DNA from: Candidatus Jordarchaeales archaeon
GTDB taxonomy: Archaea; Asgardarchaeota; Jordiarchaeia; Jordiarchaeales; Freyrarchaeaceae
Assembly (NCBI GenBank): GCA_038889235.1
Contig: JAWAHN010000001.1
Location: forward strand, 62,001-126,000
DNA length: 64,000 nt
Direction of reading: 5' to 3'
The notes beneath the pieces are model-generated. The model worked only from the letters and a program-made list of their open reading frames with translations. It was not told the origin of the DNA and searched no databases. This document shows, in pieces, positions 25,014 to 33,384 of the stretch (position 1 is the stretch's first letter; the number at the start of each line of letters is the position of its first letter). Made by a program: the position numbers and the translations under genes.

Positions 25014-27101
25014 TTGCCTATTTCGAAGGTGAGGAAGCGCGACGGTAGGATAGTTGACTTCGATGCTTCTAAGATTGCTGAAGCGATAAGGAAGGCCTTC
25101 GTGGCTGTTGGTAGGGAGGACGGTGACGCCGCCTGGAGGCTGGCTAGGCAGGTTGTTGAGAGACTTGAGAGAAAGTTTGTGGATAGTATTCCTGGGGTAG
25201 AGGACATTCAGGACGTGGTTGAGGACGTGCTCATAAAGAACGGGTTAACTGATGTGGCGAAGGCGTACATATTGTACAGGAACCAGCGGACTGAGCTCAG
25301 GGAGGCCAAGAGGTTTCTGGGCGTCTGGGATGACTTGAAACTATCTCTTAACGCTGTTAGGGTTTTGGAGAAAAGGTATCTTTTAAAGGACGAGAAAGGG
25401 CGCGTCATCGAAACTCCGTCTGAAATGTTCCAGAGGGTTGCTAGGAGCGTAGCGGTGGCGGACAAGAAGTATGGTGGAGACGTTGACGAGACTGCTAGGC
25501 GCTTCTATAGGGCGATGGTTAACTTGGAGTTCCTGCCTAATTCACCCACCCTTATGAACGCAGGGACCGACATTGGTCAGCTTTCAGCGTGCTTCGTCAT
25601 CCCCGTTGAGGACTCCATTGAGGGGATATTTGACGCGTTGAAATACATGGCTTTGATCCACAAGTCTGGGGGAGGAACAGGTTTCTCTTTCTCCCGCCTG
25701 AGACCTAAAGGGGATGTCGTAAAGTCGACTGGCGGGGTTGCCAGTGGACCTGTATCCTTTATGAGGATTTTCGACGTGGCAACGGAGGTTATAAAGCAGG
25801 GCGGGAGGAGGAGGGGGGCGAACATGGGGATCCTGAGGGTCGACCACCCCGATATAATGGAGTTCGTGACTGCTAAGAGCGAGGAGGGCGTGCTTTCGAA
25901 CTTCAACATTTCAGTTGGCGTGACTGACGAGTTCATGGAGAAAGTTGAGAGGGATGAGGAGTACGACTTGATTAATCCGAGGAACGGTGAGGTCGTGAGG
26001 ACTGTTAGGGCAAGGGATGTCTTCGAGCTCATAGTGGCGAATGCCTGGAAGACAGGCGACCCTGGACTCATTTTCCTGGATGAGATAAACAGGAAGAATC
26101 CGACGCCGAGCCTTGGAGTTATAGAGGCGACTAATCCCTGCGGGGAGGTGCCCTTGCTCCCGTACGAGTCGTGCAACTTAGGGTCTGTTAACCTTTCAAG
26201 GATGGTTTCTAAGGGGGACGTGGACTGGGAGCGTTTAAGTGAAACTGTTAGGCTCGGAGTCCACTTCCTGGATAACGTAATAGACGTCAACAACTACCCG
26301 CTTCCACAGATAGAGACTATGACGAAGGCTAACAGAAAAATCGGCTTAGGCGTTATGGGCTTCGCCGAGATGCTAATACAACTCGAAATACCCTACGACT
26401 CGAAGGAAGCACTTGAAATGGCCAGGAAGGTTATGAGGTTTATCTCTGAGGAGGCGAGAAGGAAGTCTGTAGAGCTCGGGGAGGAGAGGGGATCGTTCCC
26501 GAACTTCGAGAAAAGCGTGTGGGCTAAAAGTTACAGCAGCATGAGGAACGCGACGGTCACCTCTATTGCACCAACGGGGACCATAAGTATAATAGCTGGC
26601 ACTTCAAGTGGCATAGAGCCGCTGTTTGCCGTCGCCTTCGTTAGGAACGTTATAGGCACCAGGCTTATTGAGGTAAATCACTTGTTCGAGAAGATAGCTA
26701 GGGAGAGAGGGTTCTACAGCAGGGAGCTTATGCTCAGGATAGCTAAGGCTGGAACACTGCAGAACGTTGACGGAGTGCCGGACGACGTTAAAAGACTGTT
26801 CGTCACAGCGCTAGACGTAACGCCAGAGTGGCATGTGAGAATGCAGGCAGCGTTCCAGGAGTACGTGGACAACGCGGTTTCGAAGACAGTCAACCTACCC
26901 CACGAAGCGACGCTTGAAGACGTGAGAAAAATCTTCATACTAGCCTACAAGCTGAAGTGTAAGGGTATAACTGTTTACCGCTATGGCAGCAAGAGGGAGC
27001 AAGTACTCTACTTGGGCGTGGCGCCGGGCGAGGAAGAGGAGTACGTGGTGGCGGACTCAGAATATTCGGGCGGCTGCCCGGCATCAGTGTGCCCATTCTG
27101 A
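25014..27101 (+). CDS. nrdJ: Adenosylcobalamin-dependent ribonucleotide reductase (class II)
   Basis: Class II ribonucleotide reductase of 695 residues that reduces ribonucleoside phosphates to deoxy forms with a radical from adenosylcobalamin. An N-terminal ATP-cone (about 1-90, KVRKRDGRIVDF) provides allosteric control. Catalytic elements are C193 in QLSACF, the N374-P-C376-G-E378 active-site triad, partner C387, and the SIAPTGTIS phosphate loop. The C-terminal GGCPASVC pair (C688, C693) re-reduces the active site. The TTG start is preceded by AAGGGGG. The cobalamin adenosyltransferase gene follows at once and would supply the cofactor. Confidence 0.95.
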   Translation: MPISKVRKRDGRIVDFDASKIAEAIRKAFVAVGREDGDAAWRLARQVVERLERKFVDSIPGVEDIQDVVEDVLIKNGLTDVAKAYILYRNQRTELREAKRFLGVWDDLKLSLNAVRVLEKRYLLKDEKGRVIETPSEMFQRVARSVAVADKKYGGDVDETARRFYRAMVNLEFLPNSPTLMNAGTDIGQLSACFVIPVEDSIEGIFDALKYMALIHKSGGGTGFSFSRLRPKGDVVKSTGGVASGPVSFMRIFDVATEVIKQGGRRRGANMGILRVDHPDIMEFVTAKSEEGVLSNFNISVGVTDEFMEKVERDEEYDLINPRNGEVVRTVRARDVFELIVANAWKTGDPGLIFLDEINRKNPTPSLGVIEATNPCGEVPLLPYESCNLGSVNLSRMVSKGDVDWERLSETVRLGVHFLDNVIDVNNYPLPQIETMTKANRKIGLGVMGFAEMLIQLEIPYDSKEALEMARKVMRFISEEARRKSVELGEERGSFPNFEKSVWAKSYSSMRNATVTSIAPTGTISIIAGTSSGIEPLFAVAFVRNVIGTRLIEVNHLFEKIARERGFYSRELMLRIAKAGTLQNVDGVPDDVKRLFVTALDVTPEWHVRMQAAFQEYVDNAVSKTVNLPHEATLEDVRKIFILAYKLKCKGITVYRYGSKREQVLYLGVAPGEEEEYVVADSEYSGGCPASVCPF

Positions 27102-27112
27102 GGTGCAACATT

Positions 27113-27637
27113 TTGAGGCGGTGCTACGTCCACATTTACACTGGAAGCGGAGAGGGGAAAACGCTGACAGCTATGGGAGCGGCCATCAGAGCCATTGGGC
27201 ACGGGTTCAAAGTGATCATTGTGCAGTTCATGAAGGGGAGGAAGGATGTTGGAGAGTACATGTTCATGAAGCGTTTGAAGCCCGAGTGCGAAGTGTACCA
27301 GTTTGGACGGAAGGAGTTCATAGACCTCCACAACCCCCAACCCGTAGACTATGAACTTGCAAAAGCTGGTTTAGAGTTCGCCAGGAGAATTGTCAAGAGG
27401 AAGAAGCCCGATGTGCTAATACTGGATGAAATCAACCTAGCGGTTGCCATAGGACTGCTGAAGGCTGGAGAAGTCCTCCAGCTACTGGAGGAGGCGAAAA
27501 GCTGTATGCTCGTCATCTTAACTGGCAGAGGAGCCCCAAAAGAGCTCGTAGAAGCAGCAGATCTCGTGACGGAAATGCTTGAAGTGAAGCATCCACTAAA
27601 GTTGGGGATCGAAGCGAGAAAGGGGATAGACTACTAA
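27113..27637 (+). CDS. cobO: Cob(I)alamin adenosyltransferase, CobA/BtuR type
   Basis: About 174 residues. The P-loop GSGEGKT lies in the first 20 residues, FMKGR follows, and VLILDEIN carries the Walker B-like Asp. This matches the CobA/CobO/BtuR family, which adenosylates corrinoids using ATP. The family's RG-P motif appears as TGRGAPKEL. TTG 27113 begins 11 bases after the nrdJ stop, with GAGGTG across that stop, so the two genes form a tight functional pair. An in-frame GTG at 27089 overlaps nrdJ and lacks a site. Confidence 0.92.
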   Translation: MRRCYVHIYTGSGEGKTLTAMGAAIRAIGHGFKVIIVQFMKGRKDVGEYMFMKRLKPECEVYQFGRKEFIDLHNPQPVDYELAKAGLEFARRIVKRKKPDVLILDEINLAVAIGLLKAGEVLQLLEEAKSCMLVILTGRGAPKELVEAADLVTEMLEVKHPLKLGIEARKGIDY

Positions 27638-27718
27638 GCTCAACTTAGAAGCGCCGCTTGGGCGACCAAGGGAGCACACATTTACAGGAACACCTTTTGT
27701 TGAAGGGAAATAGACGCG

Positions 27719-27780
27719 GTCCTGTCGGTTCGACCGGACGGGCTAGAAGCACCTAACCGTCTTCACAGATCTGCTCTGTG
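27719..27780 (+). other. Two consecutive stable hairpins downstream of cobO
   Basis: Hairpin one is GTCC-t-GTCG-GTT-CGAC-c-GGAC at 27719-27739. Hairpin two is CACAGA-TCTGC-TCTGTG at 27764-27780, with a T-containing tract after it. They lie 80-140 bases beyond cobO. They may be a terminator or part of an untranslated RNA. They do not match a tRNA T-arm or the cobalamin riboswitch B12 box. Confidence 0.35.
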
Positions 27781-27799
27781 TAACTTGCCTGTTTATCTG

Positions 27800-27945
27800 C
27801 ACCAAGTTTTATATGAAGTTTCGCTTAATTTTTAAGTTTAAATTTTATTTAAAAAATTGTTGAAATATTACAATTTCTAATTATGATTGAATATCTAAGC
27901 TTTTTCCATTTTTAGAAAATCTTTTTCATTTATGAAAGGCATAGC
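27800..27945. other. AT-rich tract
   Basis: About 145 bases of strongly A/T-rich DNA with runs such as TTTAAATTTTATTTAAAA. It stands out against the GC-balanced surroundings. It could be a promoter, an unwinding element, or the edge of inserted DNA. I see no origin-recognition-box repeats beside it. Confidence 0.35.
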
Positions 27946-27967
27946 GGTAATACCGGAGCATAAGAGA

Positions 27968-27976
27968 TTGCCTTCA
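27968..27976 (+). repeat. Single upstream copy of TTGCCTTCA
   Basis: This copy matches the four repeats at 28807-28859 on the far side of the winged-helix gene and is likewise followed by AAAAAT. It could mark the left edge of a small element. Confidence 0.4.
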
Positions 27977-28099
27977 AAAATCGATGAAATAGAGGAAAAA
28001 GGAAGAGGAGCACCTCTAGTGTAGATGGAAGGAAGGGTTAATAGAGGAGCGGCGTCCGTGCTCGCATGCGGCTCTCTCTAGCATGGAGCCCCGTTTTTC

Positions 28100-28464
28100 T
28101 AATGCTCGAAGCCTCTTCTCAGGGGGGTTTCACGGTAACTGCGTGTTTCCCCCGGGGACGGCGCGTGTTGAAGGGAGCCCGTTTCTCTTTTCCGGGTTTG
28201 ACGTTGTGCGTTGGCCTGTTTCCCTGTCCTGGCGCGTAATATGCTAGTGTCATCTTGGTGGTATCTAGGTATTTTTGTGGGTGTTACGTTGTATACTCTG
28301 TTTTTGAGTACGGATTCTCGATGCACTCTCCGGAAGACCTCGTATCGTACTCGGTTTCTGCGTATGATGGCGTTTATTCGTGGGCAATCCCCATTCTTTC
28401 CTGTTTTTCATGCCGGTTAGCGATATATACTTGGATTCTGTGTTATGGTACTTGGTGTCTGGGT
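28100..28464. other. Region with atypical composition upstream of the winged-helix gene
   Basis: The DNA is rich in T and G with recurring GGTAT, GTACT and TGGGTAT words. The reading frame that continues from the winged-helix gene through this segment encodes an implausible Cys/Trp/Tyr-rich string, so I do not treat it as coding. A possible promoter lies near 28400-28430 (GCGATATATACTT). Confidence 0.35.
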
Positions 28465-28806
28465 ATGGTCTGGATACGTGTGGTTAGGAGGCCTAGGCTG
28501 CTTGACCCGCGTCACTTTCTTCAGTATTGTTTTAGGACTGAGGAGCAGGTTCAGCAGGCTAGGAAGATTTTGAGGGAGATTGCGGCGAGAGGGGAGGTAC
28601 CTGATAGTGAGTGGAGGTGCTTCCTGATTTCGAGTCCAGGGCTTTACACTAAGGTTATGAAGGCTTTGAGGGAGTTGGGGTTGGTTGAGAAAAGGGAGAG
28701 GCGGTTTGTGCTTAGTAAGGAATTTTCCGCTAGTTTGAGGAGGCTTGCCGACTACTGGGAAGAGTTGTACGAGAGTGTAAAGCGTGGTGAAGTTGTCGAG
28801 TTTTAA
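28465..28806 (+). CDS. Winged-helix DNA-binding protein, accessory
   Basis: About 113 residues. The C-terminal 100 contain two helices (EEQVQQARKILREIAA), then SSPGLYTKVMKALRELGLV and a wing (EKRERRFVLS), and end in a long helix. This is a winged helix of the small archaeal regulators found near plasmid- or virus-derived DNA. The start is uncertain: ATG 28465 is used, but GTG 28480 is possible. It is flanked by TTGCCTTC repeats that begin right after its stop codon and may be its binding sites. Composition differs from the neighbours, which suggests acquired DNA. Confidence 0.55.
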   Translation: MVWIRVVRRPRLLDPRHFLQYCFRTEEQVQQARKILREIAARGEVPDSEWRCFLISSPGLYTKVMKALRELGLVEKRERRFVLSKEFSASLRRLADYWEELYESVKRGEVVEF

Positions 28807-28859
28807 TTGCCTTCATTTGCCTTCAATATGTTACTTTTCTTGCCTTCGAGTGCCTTCGA
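28807..28859 (+). repeat. Four TTGCCTTC direct repeats in two 10-bp-spaced pairs
   Basis: Copies start at 28807, 28817, 28840 and 28850: two end in A, two in G, and the last begins with G instead of T. Within each pair the repeat distance is ten bases, one helical turn. The array begins at the base after the winged-helix stop codon. Confidence 0.7.
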
Positions 28860-28939
28860 AAAATAGAAAAAGTTTTTCATAAAGAGGAAATAGGTGAGAG
28901 TTGACTGAGAGTTTTTGGTTTAAAATGTAAACTGAGAGT

Positions 28940-30388
28940 TTATGTGAGACTGTCGAAGGACGCTAGGTCGTCCAGTACTTTGAGGTCGCGTGGTTTCCTC
29001 AGCGCGGCCGCTAGGATGAGAGCGCAGAGTGCTGAGGTGCACGCGAAAAGTAGCCGGTTGCTTTCCGGCTCTGCGGTCATGCCGTTTAAGTAGAAGAGCT
29101 GCAAAATGAAATAGAGGTGTTCCAGGGTGATGTCGGGCACTCCACCTGCATTATTTCCATTTGAGACCACGTTGTAGGTTATGGATGTCGTGGCGATGTT
29201 ATCCGCCATGTCAACTGCTGCTATGTTTAAGCTGTAAGTTCCTTCTTTCGACGGGGCGTTAAGGGACAGTGTCCAGACTTCGCCGTTTCTGTATGCATTA
29301 ACTCCGTTTACTCTAACGACGGTAACCCCCGTTTCGTCGACTGCTTCCACTATGACTTTTATAGGCTCCCCGGGTCTCGGCGTTGGGTTACTTATATATG
29401 CGATAGCTCTTGGAGGTGTTGCGTCAACGTATATGTTGACAGTTGCGAAACACTCTCCCCCGTTCCCTACAGCGCATATCTGAAGTGTATAGTTCCCCTG
29501 CGCTTGCGGAGCGACAATTACAGCCTCCCAGAGACTTACACTAACGTTGAGCATAGATGTACCGTTTATCGTTACGAGGCCCACTGTCCCATTAGTCTCA
29601 ACTGTAACCTTGATGCTGGCTCCCGGTTTAACTATTGACTTGTTGAGCGAAACGCGCGTTATAACAGGATTTTCGACTTTCGGAACAACTTCAACTTCTA
29701 ATGTTAGTGACGCAGGGGAATATGTCTCGCTTCCAAGGTACTCAATCGTTAAATTGTGCATTCCGGGGGCGGCAAGTTTGGGAACCACGAACAATAGCCT
29801 TTGCGTGTCTGAACCATTAGTTCTTCCAACCGCAACGAGCATGTCGTCAAAATACAGATATACAAGCTGATTTGGAATAGGGTTCTTAAGATTGTCTTTC
29901 AGGCAGAATGTTACACTGTACTGTGAGCCTACGAACACGCTTGTGGGATAAGAGATAACCTCAATCGACGCCCTCGAAATTATTTTGAGAACTACGGATG
30001 AGGGGATTGCCGTGTAGCTTACATTCACCGCAATGAAACGTATAGTAGTTTCTCCTAGCGGGTAATCCTTAGGAATAATCCAGTAGAAGACAGCATACCC
30101 TGTTCCGTTAGATTTTACGGATAAAATAGACTTGTTATTTGTTTCATCATAGAGAGTTACGATGACGTTCGCAGCGGGGCTTCCATTTGAATCGTAAGCC
30201 CTTGTCAACAGTGTGATAGGTTCTCCTCTATAAGCGATTAAATCACTCTTAACATCAGCGTCATGCGAAGAAGAAACTGTAATGTACAGTAGCTGAGCAC
30301 CCGTGTAAAATTCACAGGGCGTGAAGACCGACGAGAAGAGCGCGATTAGCACGACAGCCGTCAAGAGCATTTTTCCGGCGCGCAACAA
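28940..30388 (-). CDS. Surface-anchored Ig-like domain protein
   Basis: 482 residues. The N-terminal hydrophobic segment (MLLTAVVLIALFSSVF) is a signal peptide or anchor. It is followed by four Ig/CARDB-like beta-sandwich repeats with the typical GEPI-L, GLV-I and APS-GTYSLNI patterns and Asn-x-Ser/Thr sites. One membrane helix (FACTSALCALILAAAL) and a short cytoplasmic tail with Arg/Lys close the protein. It would sit outside the membrane as a cell-surface or S-layer-associated protein. No enzymatic motif or sorting signal other than the C-terminal helix is seen. Confidence 0.8.
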   Translation of the reverse strand: MLRAGKMLLTAVVLIALFSSVFTPCEFYTGAQLLYITVSSSHDADVKSDLIAYRGEPITLLTRAYDSNGSPAANVIVTLYDETNNKSILSVKSNGTGYAVFYWIIPKDYPLGETTIRFIAVNVSYTAIPSSVVLKIISRASIEVISYPTSVFVGSQYSVTFCLKDNLKNPIPNQLVYLYFDDMLVAVGRTNGSDTQRLLFVVPKLAAPGMHNLTIEYLGSETYSPASLTLEVEVVPKVENPVITRVSLNKSIVKPGASIKVTVETNGTVGLVTINGTSMLNVSVSLWEAVIVAPQAQGNYTLQICAVGNGGECFATVNIYVDATPPRAIAYISNPTPRPGEPIKVIVEAVDETGVTVVRVNGVNAYRNGEVWTLSLNAPSKEGTYSLNIAAVDMADNIATTSITYNVVSNGNNAGGVPDITLEHLYFILQLFYLNGMTAEPESNRLLFACTSALCALILAAALRKPRDLKVLDDLASFDSLT

Positions 30389-30616
30389 GAGCCCCCTCTC
30401 TTTTTGACGAGTTCAGTGGGACTCGTAATCAAAGTTTAACCACGCAATAAAAACCCAACACTCAAAACCACATTAATTCCTCCTAAGAACGGTTCCTACT
30501 CTTCTCGCAGAGAACAAAACCCATTTGCGGGGTCGCTGGAGCCACCTGCTAGAGGCTGTGAAGGGACGCGCGTTAAGTCAGAGAGCTGCAATCTTTGAGA
30601 GAGGGTTACTGGAAAG

Positions 30617-30623
30617 ATTTATT
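30617..30623 (+). promoter_or_regulatory. TATA box for thiI
   Basis: ATTTATT predicts transcription from about 30645. The upstream in-frame start at 30595 would then be untranscribed, which supports TTG 30673 after AGGGGAG. Confidence 0.4.
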
Positions 30624-30672
30624 CTCTTTCCCTTCCCTCCTTTTCCGTGAGCCTTTGAAGGGGAGAAGTATT

Positions 30673-31896
30673 TTGCAGGAAGCAAAGAAAAGAGAGAACA
30701 TCTACAACACAGTGATAGTCCGATTTGGGTGCGAAGTGGGAGTTAAAAGTGCAAGGACGCGGCTGAAATATGAAAGGGAAGTTTGCAGGCAAATAAGAAA
30801 ACTACTGGAAAGGGAAGGTATAAGGCATTTGGTCAAATACTCTTTTGGAAGAGCATACGTGGCCGCAGAGGATGCTGTCAAGGCGGCAAGTGTAATAGCA
30901 CGCATATTCGGTGTCTCCTCAACGTCTCCCGCGCTGGAAACCAGTTCAGACATGAATGACATTAAAAAGGCGGCTTTGAAAGTTGCGGAGACCGTCATGA
31001 GCAGCAAAAAAACATTTGCCGTCAGGTGCAGGAGGAGCGGAAGCCACCCCTATACAAGCATCGACGTGTGTAGAGAAGTCGGGGGAATCATATTACGCCA
31101 CTTTAAGGATGACAATTTAAGAGTTAACTTGGAAAACCCCGAGGTAACGATCAAGGTAGAAGTCAGGGACGACAGAGCATACATATATACTGAGGAGTAC
31201 GAAGGGCCGGGAGGATTTCCACTGGGAGTTCAAGGAAAAGTGGTATGCTTGCTCAGCGGGGGAATAGACTCGCCCGTGGCTTGTTGGCTCGCAATGAGGA
31301 GAGGAGCAGCCATCGTTCCAGTGTACTTCGATGCAAGCCCGACGTTTTCCGACGAACTGAGCAGGGAAAAGGCTCTTGCATGCGCCCGCATACTGTTCGA
31401 GTGGACTCCGGAGAAGAGGGGTAAAGTCTACATAGCCCCCCACGAGCACACTTTAGCTGCAATAAAGGAGCATTGCCCCGAGAAGTACACGTGCGTGCTG
31501 TGTAAGCGGGTAATGTACCGCGTAGCTGAAAGAATAGCTGAGATGGAGGAAGCATACGGAATAGTTACGGGAGAGGCCTTGGGGGAACAGGCTAGTCAAA
31601 CGCTCGCTAACCTCAGGGTTCTTGACGAAGCCGCCAAAAAGTACCCGGTTCACAGGCCGCTGTTGTGTTTTGATAAGACTGAAACGGAGAGGTTAGCTAG
31701 GAGAATAGGCACATACGAAGTTTCAGCGAGAAAAAGTATAGACTGCACTGCGGCCCCAAAACACCCCATACTTAGAGCGAGACTGGAAAAGGTTCTGGAA
31801 TTTGAGCAGAAGATTGGGGTAAATGAGCTCGTTGAAGAGACGTTAAATGGGTTGAAAGAGGTAGAAGTTCAATGCTCTGACCCGACTTCAAATTAA
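30673..31896 (+). CDS. thiI: ThiI-type tRNA 4-thiouridine synthase
   Basis: About 407 residues. An N-terminal ferredoxin-like/THUMP region (about 15-165) precedes the PP-loop ATPase with CLLSGGIDSPVACWLA. ThiI adenylates U8 of tRNA and inserts sulfur, and can also serve thiamine synthesis. Family segments GEALGEQASQTLANL and RPLLCFDKTE are present. There is no C-terminal rhodanese domain, as is normal for archaeal forms. The CVLCK pair lies in the catalytic domain. The gene is followed 77 bases later by purN on the same strand. Confidence 0.93.
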   Translation: MQEAKKRENIYNTVIVRFGCEVGVKSARTRLKYEREVCRQIRKLLEREGIRHLVKYSFGRAYVAAEDAVKAASVIARIFGVSSTSPALETSSDMNDIKKAALKVAETVMSSKKTFAVRCRRSGSHPYTSIDVCREVGGIILRHFKDDNLRVNLENPEVTIKVEVRDDRAYIYTEEYEGPGGFPLGVQGKVVCLLSGGIDSPVACWLAMRRGAAIVPVYFDASPTFSDELSREKALACARILFEWTPEKRGKVYIAPHEHTLAAIKEHCPEKYTCVLCKRVMYRVAERIAEMEEAYGIVTGEALGEQASQTLANLRVLDEAAKKYPVHRPLLCFDKTETERLARRIGTYEVSARKSIDCTAAPKHPILRARLEKVLEFEQKIGVNELVEETLNGLKEVEVQCSDPTSN

Positions 31897-31973
31897 AAAA
31901 CTTTTCCAGAGGTCAGTATATGGGAAGGTTAAAGAAGGGCTAGAATTCTTGAAAACAAGGGAGGGGTGTTGAA

Positions 31974-32684
31974 ATGGGCGAAAGAACAGTAAACATTGGG
32001 ATACTTGTATCGGGCAGGGGGACGAACATGGAAGCGATAATCAAGAAGATTGAAGAGGGATACATAAAAAACGCAAGAGTCGTTGTTGTCATAAGTAGCA
32101 GGAAAGATGCACCGGCACTTGAAAAAGCCAGAGCACATGGCATAGAAGCGATTTTCGTAGACCCAAACGACTTCTGGAAGGAGCCAGATCCAGAAAAGAG
32201 AGAAAAACTCAGGGAAGAGTATGACAAAAAAATAATCGCAGAACTGGAGAAGAGAAATGTCGACTTAATCTTACTAGCAGGCTACATGCTTAAGCTCAGC
32301 CCGTACTTTGTGAGAAAGTACAAAGGAAGAATAATGAACATTCATCCGTCACTCCTCCCCGCCTTCCCGGGGCTAAATGCACAGAAACAGGCACTCGAAT
32401 ATGGTGTAAAATACACCGGTTGCACAGTCCACTTCGTTGACGAAGAAGTAGACCATGGACCAATCATACTCCAGGCTGTTGTTCCAGTACACGACGATGA
32501 CACCGTAGAAACACTCTCTCAGAGAATCCTCGAGAAAGAACATGAAATATACCCGGAAGCCGTCAAACTCTACGTCGAGGGAAAACTAAGGGTGGAAGGG
32601 AGAAGGGTGAAGATCGAAAGAAAGCAAAACACTGGAGACTCAAACCCACACTATTCTCTCGTCTTTCATGAGGAAGCGTCTTAA
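31974..32684 (+). CDS. purN: Phosphoribosylglycinamide formyltransferase
   Basis: PurN of 236 residues. It transfers a formyl group from 10-formyltetrahydrofolate to GAR in de novo purine synthesis. The N-terminal ILVSGRGTNMEAII loop, the catalytic IMNIHPSLLPAFPG segment, and TVHFVDEEVDHGPII are typical. An insert after DPNDF (EPDPEKREKLREEYDKK) and a 20-residue C-terminal tail make it slightly long. The tail overlaps the convergent regulator gene by 45 bases, so the last residues may be unconserved. No other purine gene except the IMPDH-family gene is in the window. Confidence 0.94.
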   Translation: MGERTVNIGILVSGRGTNMEAIIKKIEEGYIKNARVVVVISSRKDAPALEKARAHGIEAIFVDPNDFWKEPDPEKREKLREEYDKKIIAELEKRNVDLILLAGYMLKLSPYFVRKYKGRIMNIHPSLLPAFPGLNAQKQALEYGVKYTGCTVHFVDEEVDHGPIILQAVVPVHDDDTVETLSQRILEKEHEIYPEAVKLYVEGKLRVEGRRVKIERKQNTGDSNPHYSLVFHEEAS

Positions 32685-33233
32685 ACCATACTTTTCGCCA
32701 AGCTTCATCAATAATATGGTGGTAGAGCGGGGAGCGGTCGAGAGATCTATCACCGGCTCAACATTGTAGATTTCATCCTCAACTATCCTCTCGAGCAACT
32801 CAAACGCCTTTTCAAGGTTATCAGAGTCCACGGTCACAAGCACGCCACCACGCTTCTCAACAACGTCCCTCAACTTCTCAGCCTTGTTCATGTTAACCAC
32901 GTATAAAACCTTAGTAGGCTTTATGCCGGCTTTGCCTGCAGCTTTCTCGACCACATTAATGTCGCCCTCCGAATCAACACCAGTGAACAAAATGTGTTCA
33001 GCTTTAATGTTAAACTTGTTCCTAAGGTACTGTACCTTTTCAGGGCTTACTCTATACCCCCTCTCCGTGGCCTCAACAATTTGCTCTCTCCTCAACACTC
33101 TCAAGTGAAAGTCCAAGGTGGTAACGGGAATCCTAACTAGCAAATCCCTGAAAGACGCTTCACGCATTTCCAACAAATTACGTAATATTTTTCCTCTTAT
33201 CGCATGTTTTGCCTCTTTGTCTAATATCAGCAA
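32640..33233 (-). CDS. wHTH regulator with CARF-like sensor domain
   Basis: A 197-residue protein. Residues 1-70 are an ArsR-like winged helix (ILRNLLEMREASFRDLL, then LDFHLRVLRREQIV and a RGYRVS wing). Residues 80-197 form a Rossmann-like alpha/beta domain: strand EHILFTGVDSEGD, strand VLYVVNMNK, strand VLVTVDSDN, then PVIDLSTAPRSTTILLMKLG. The last resembles the D-x-T-G-G/R loop of CARF domains, which bind cyclic oligoadenylate or other nucleotides. CARF regulators usually have the HTH at the other end. No CRISPR array or cas gene is in the window. The TTG start follows AGGAGG. Confidence 0.7.
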   Translation of the reverse strand: MLILDKEAKHAIRGKILRNLLEMREASFRDLLVRIPVTTLDFHLRVLRREQIVEATERGYRVSPEKVQYLRNKFNIKAEHILFTGVDSEGDINVVEKAAGKAGIKPTKVLYVVNMNKAEKLRDVVEKRGGVLVTVDSDNLEKAFELLERIVEDEIYNVEPVIDLSTAPRSTTILLMKLGEKYGLRRFLMKDERIVWV

Positions 33234-33384
33234 TTGTTATCCTCCTGTGACATTTAGTTACTAATACATACTTCAAATTATTTTATAAAATTTTCTTCTT
33301 AATGTGAAAAATGTTTAGCTAAAAAACCAGAACAATGTAATTTTTACAAAGAAATATTGCAGAATTAAGGATAAAACTTCTATA

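Noticed and set aside
27719-27780. tRNA or cobalamin riboswitch downstream of nrdJ-cobO
   Set aside because: GGTTCGACC looks like a T-loop, but the flanks do not form a T-stem or acceptor stem, and there is no B12-box sequence.
28807-28859. CRISPR repeats
   Set aside because: The repeats are nine bases with 1-14 base gaps, far below CRISPR repeat and spacer size.
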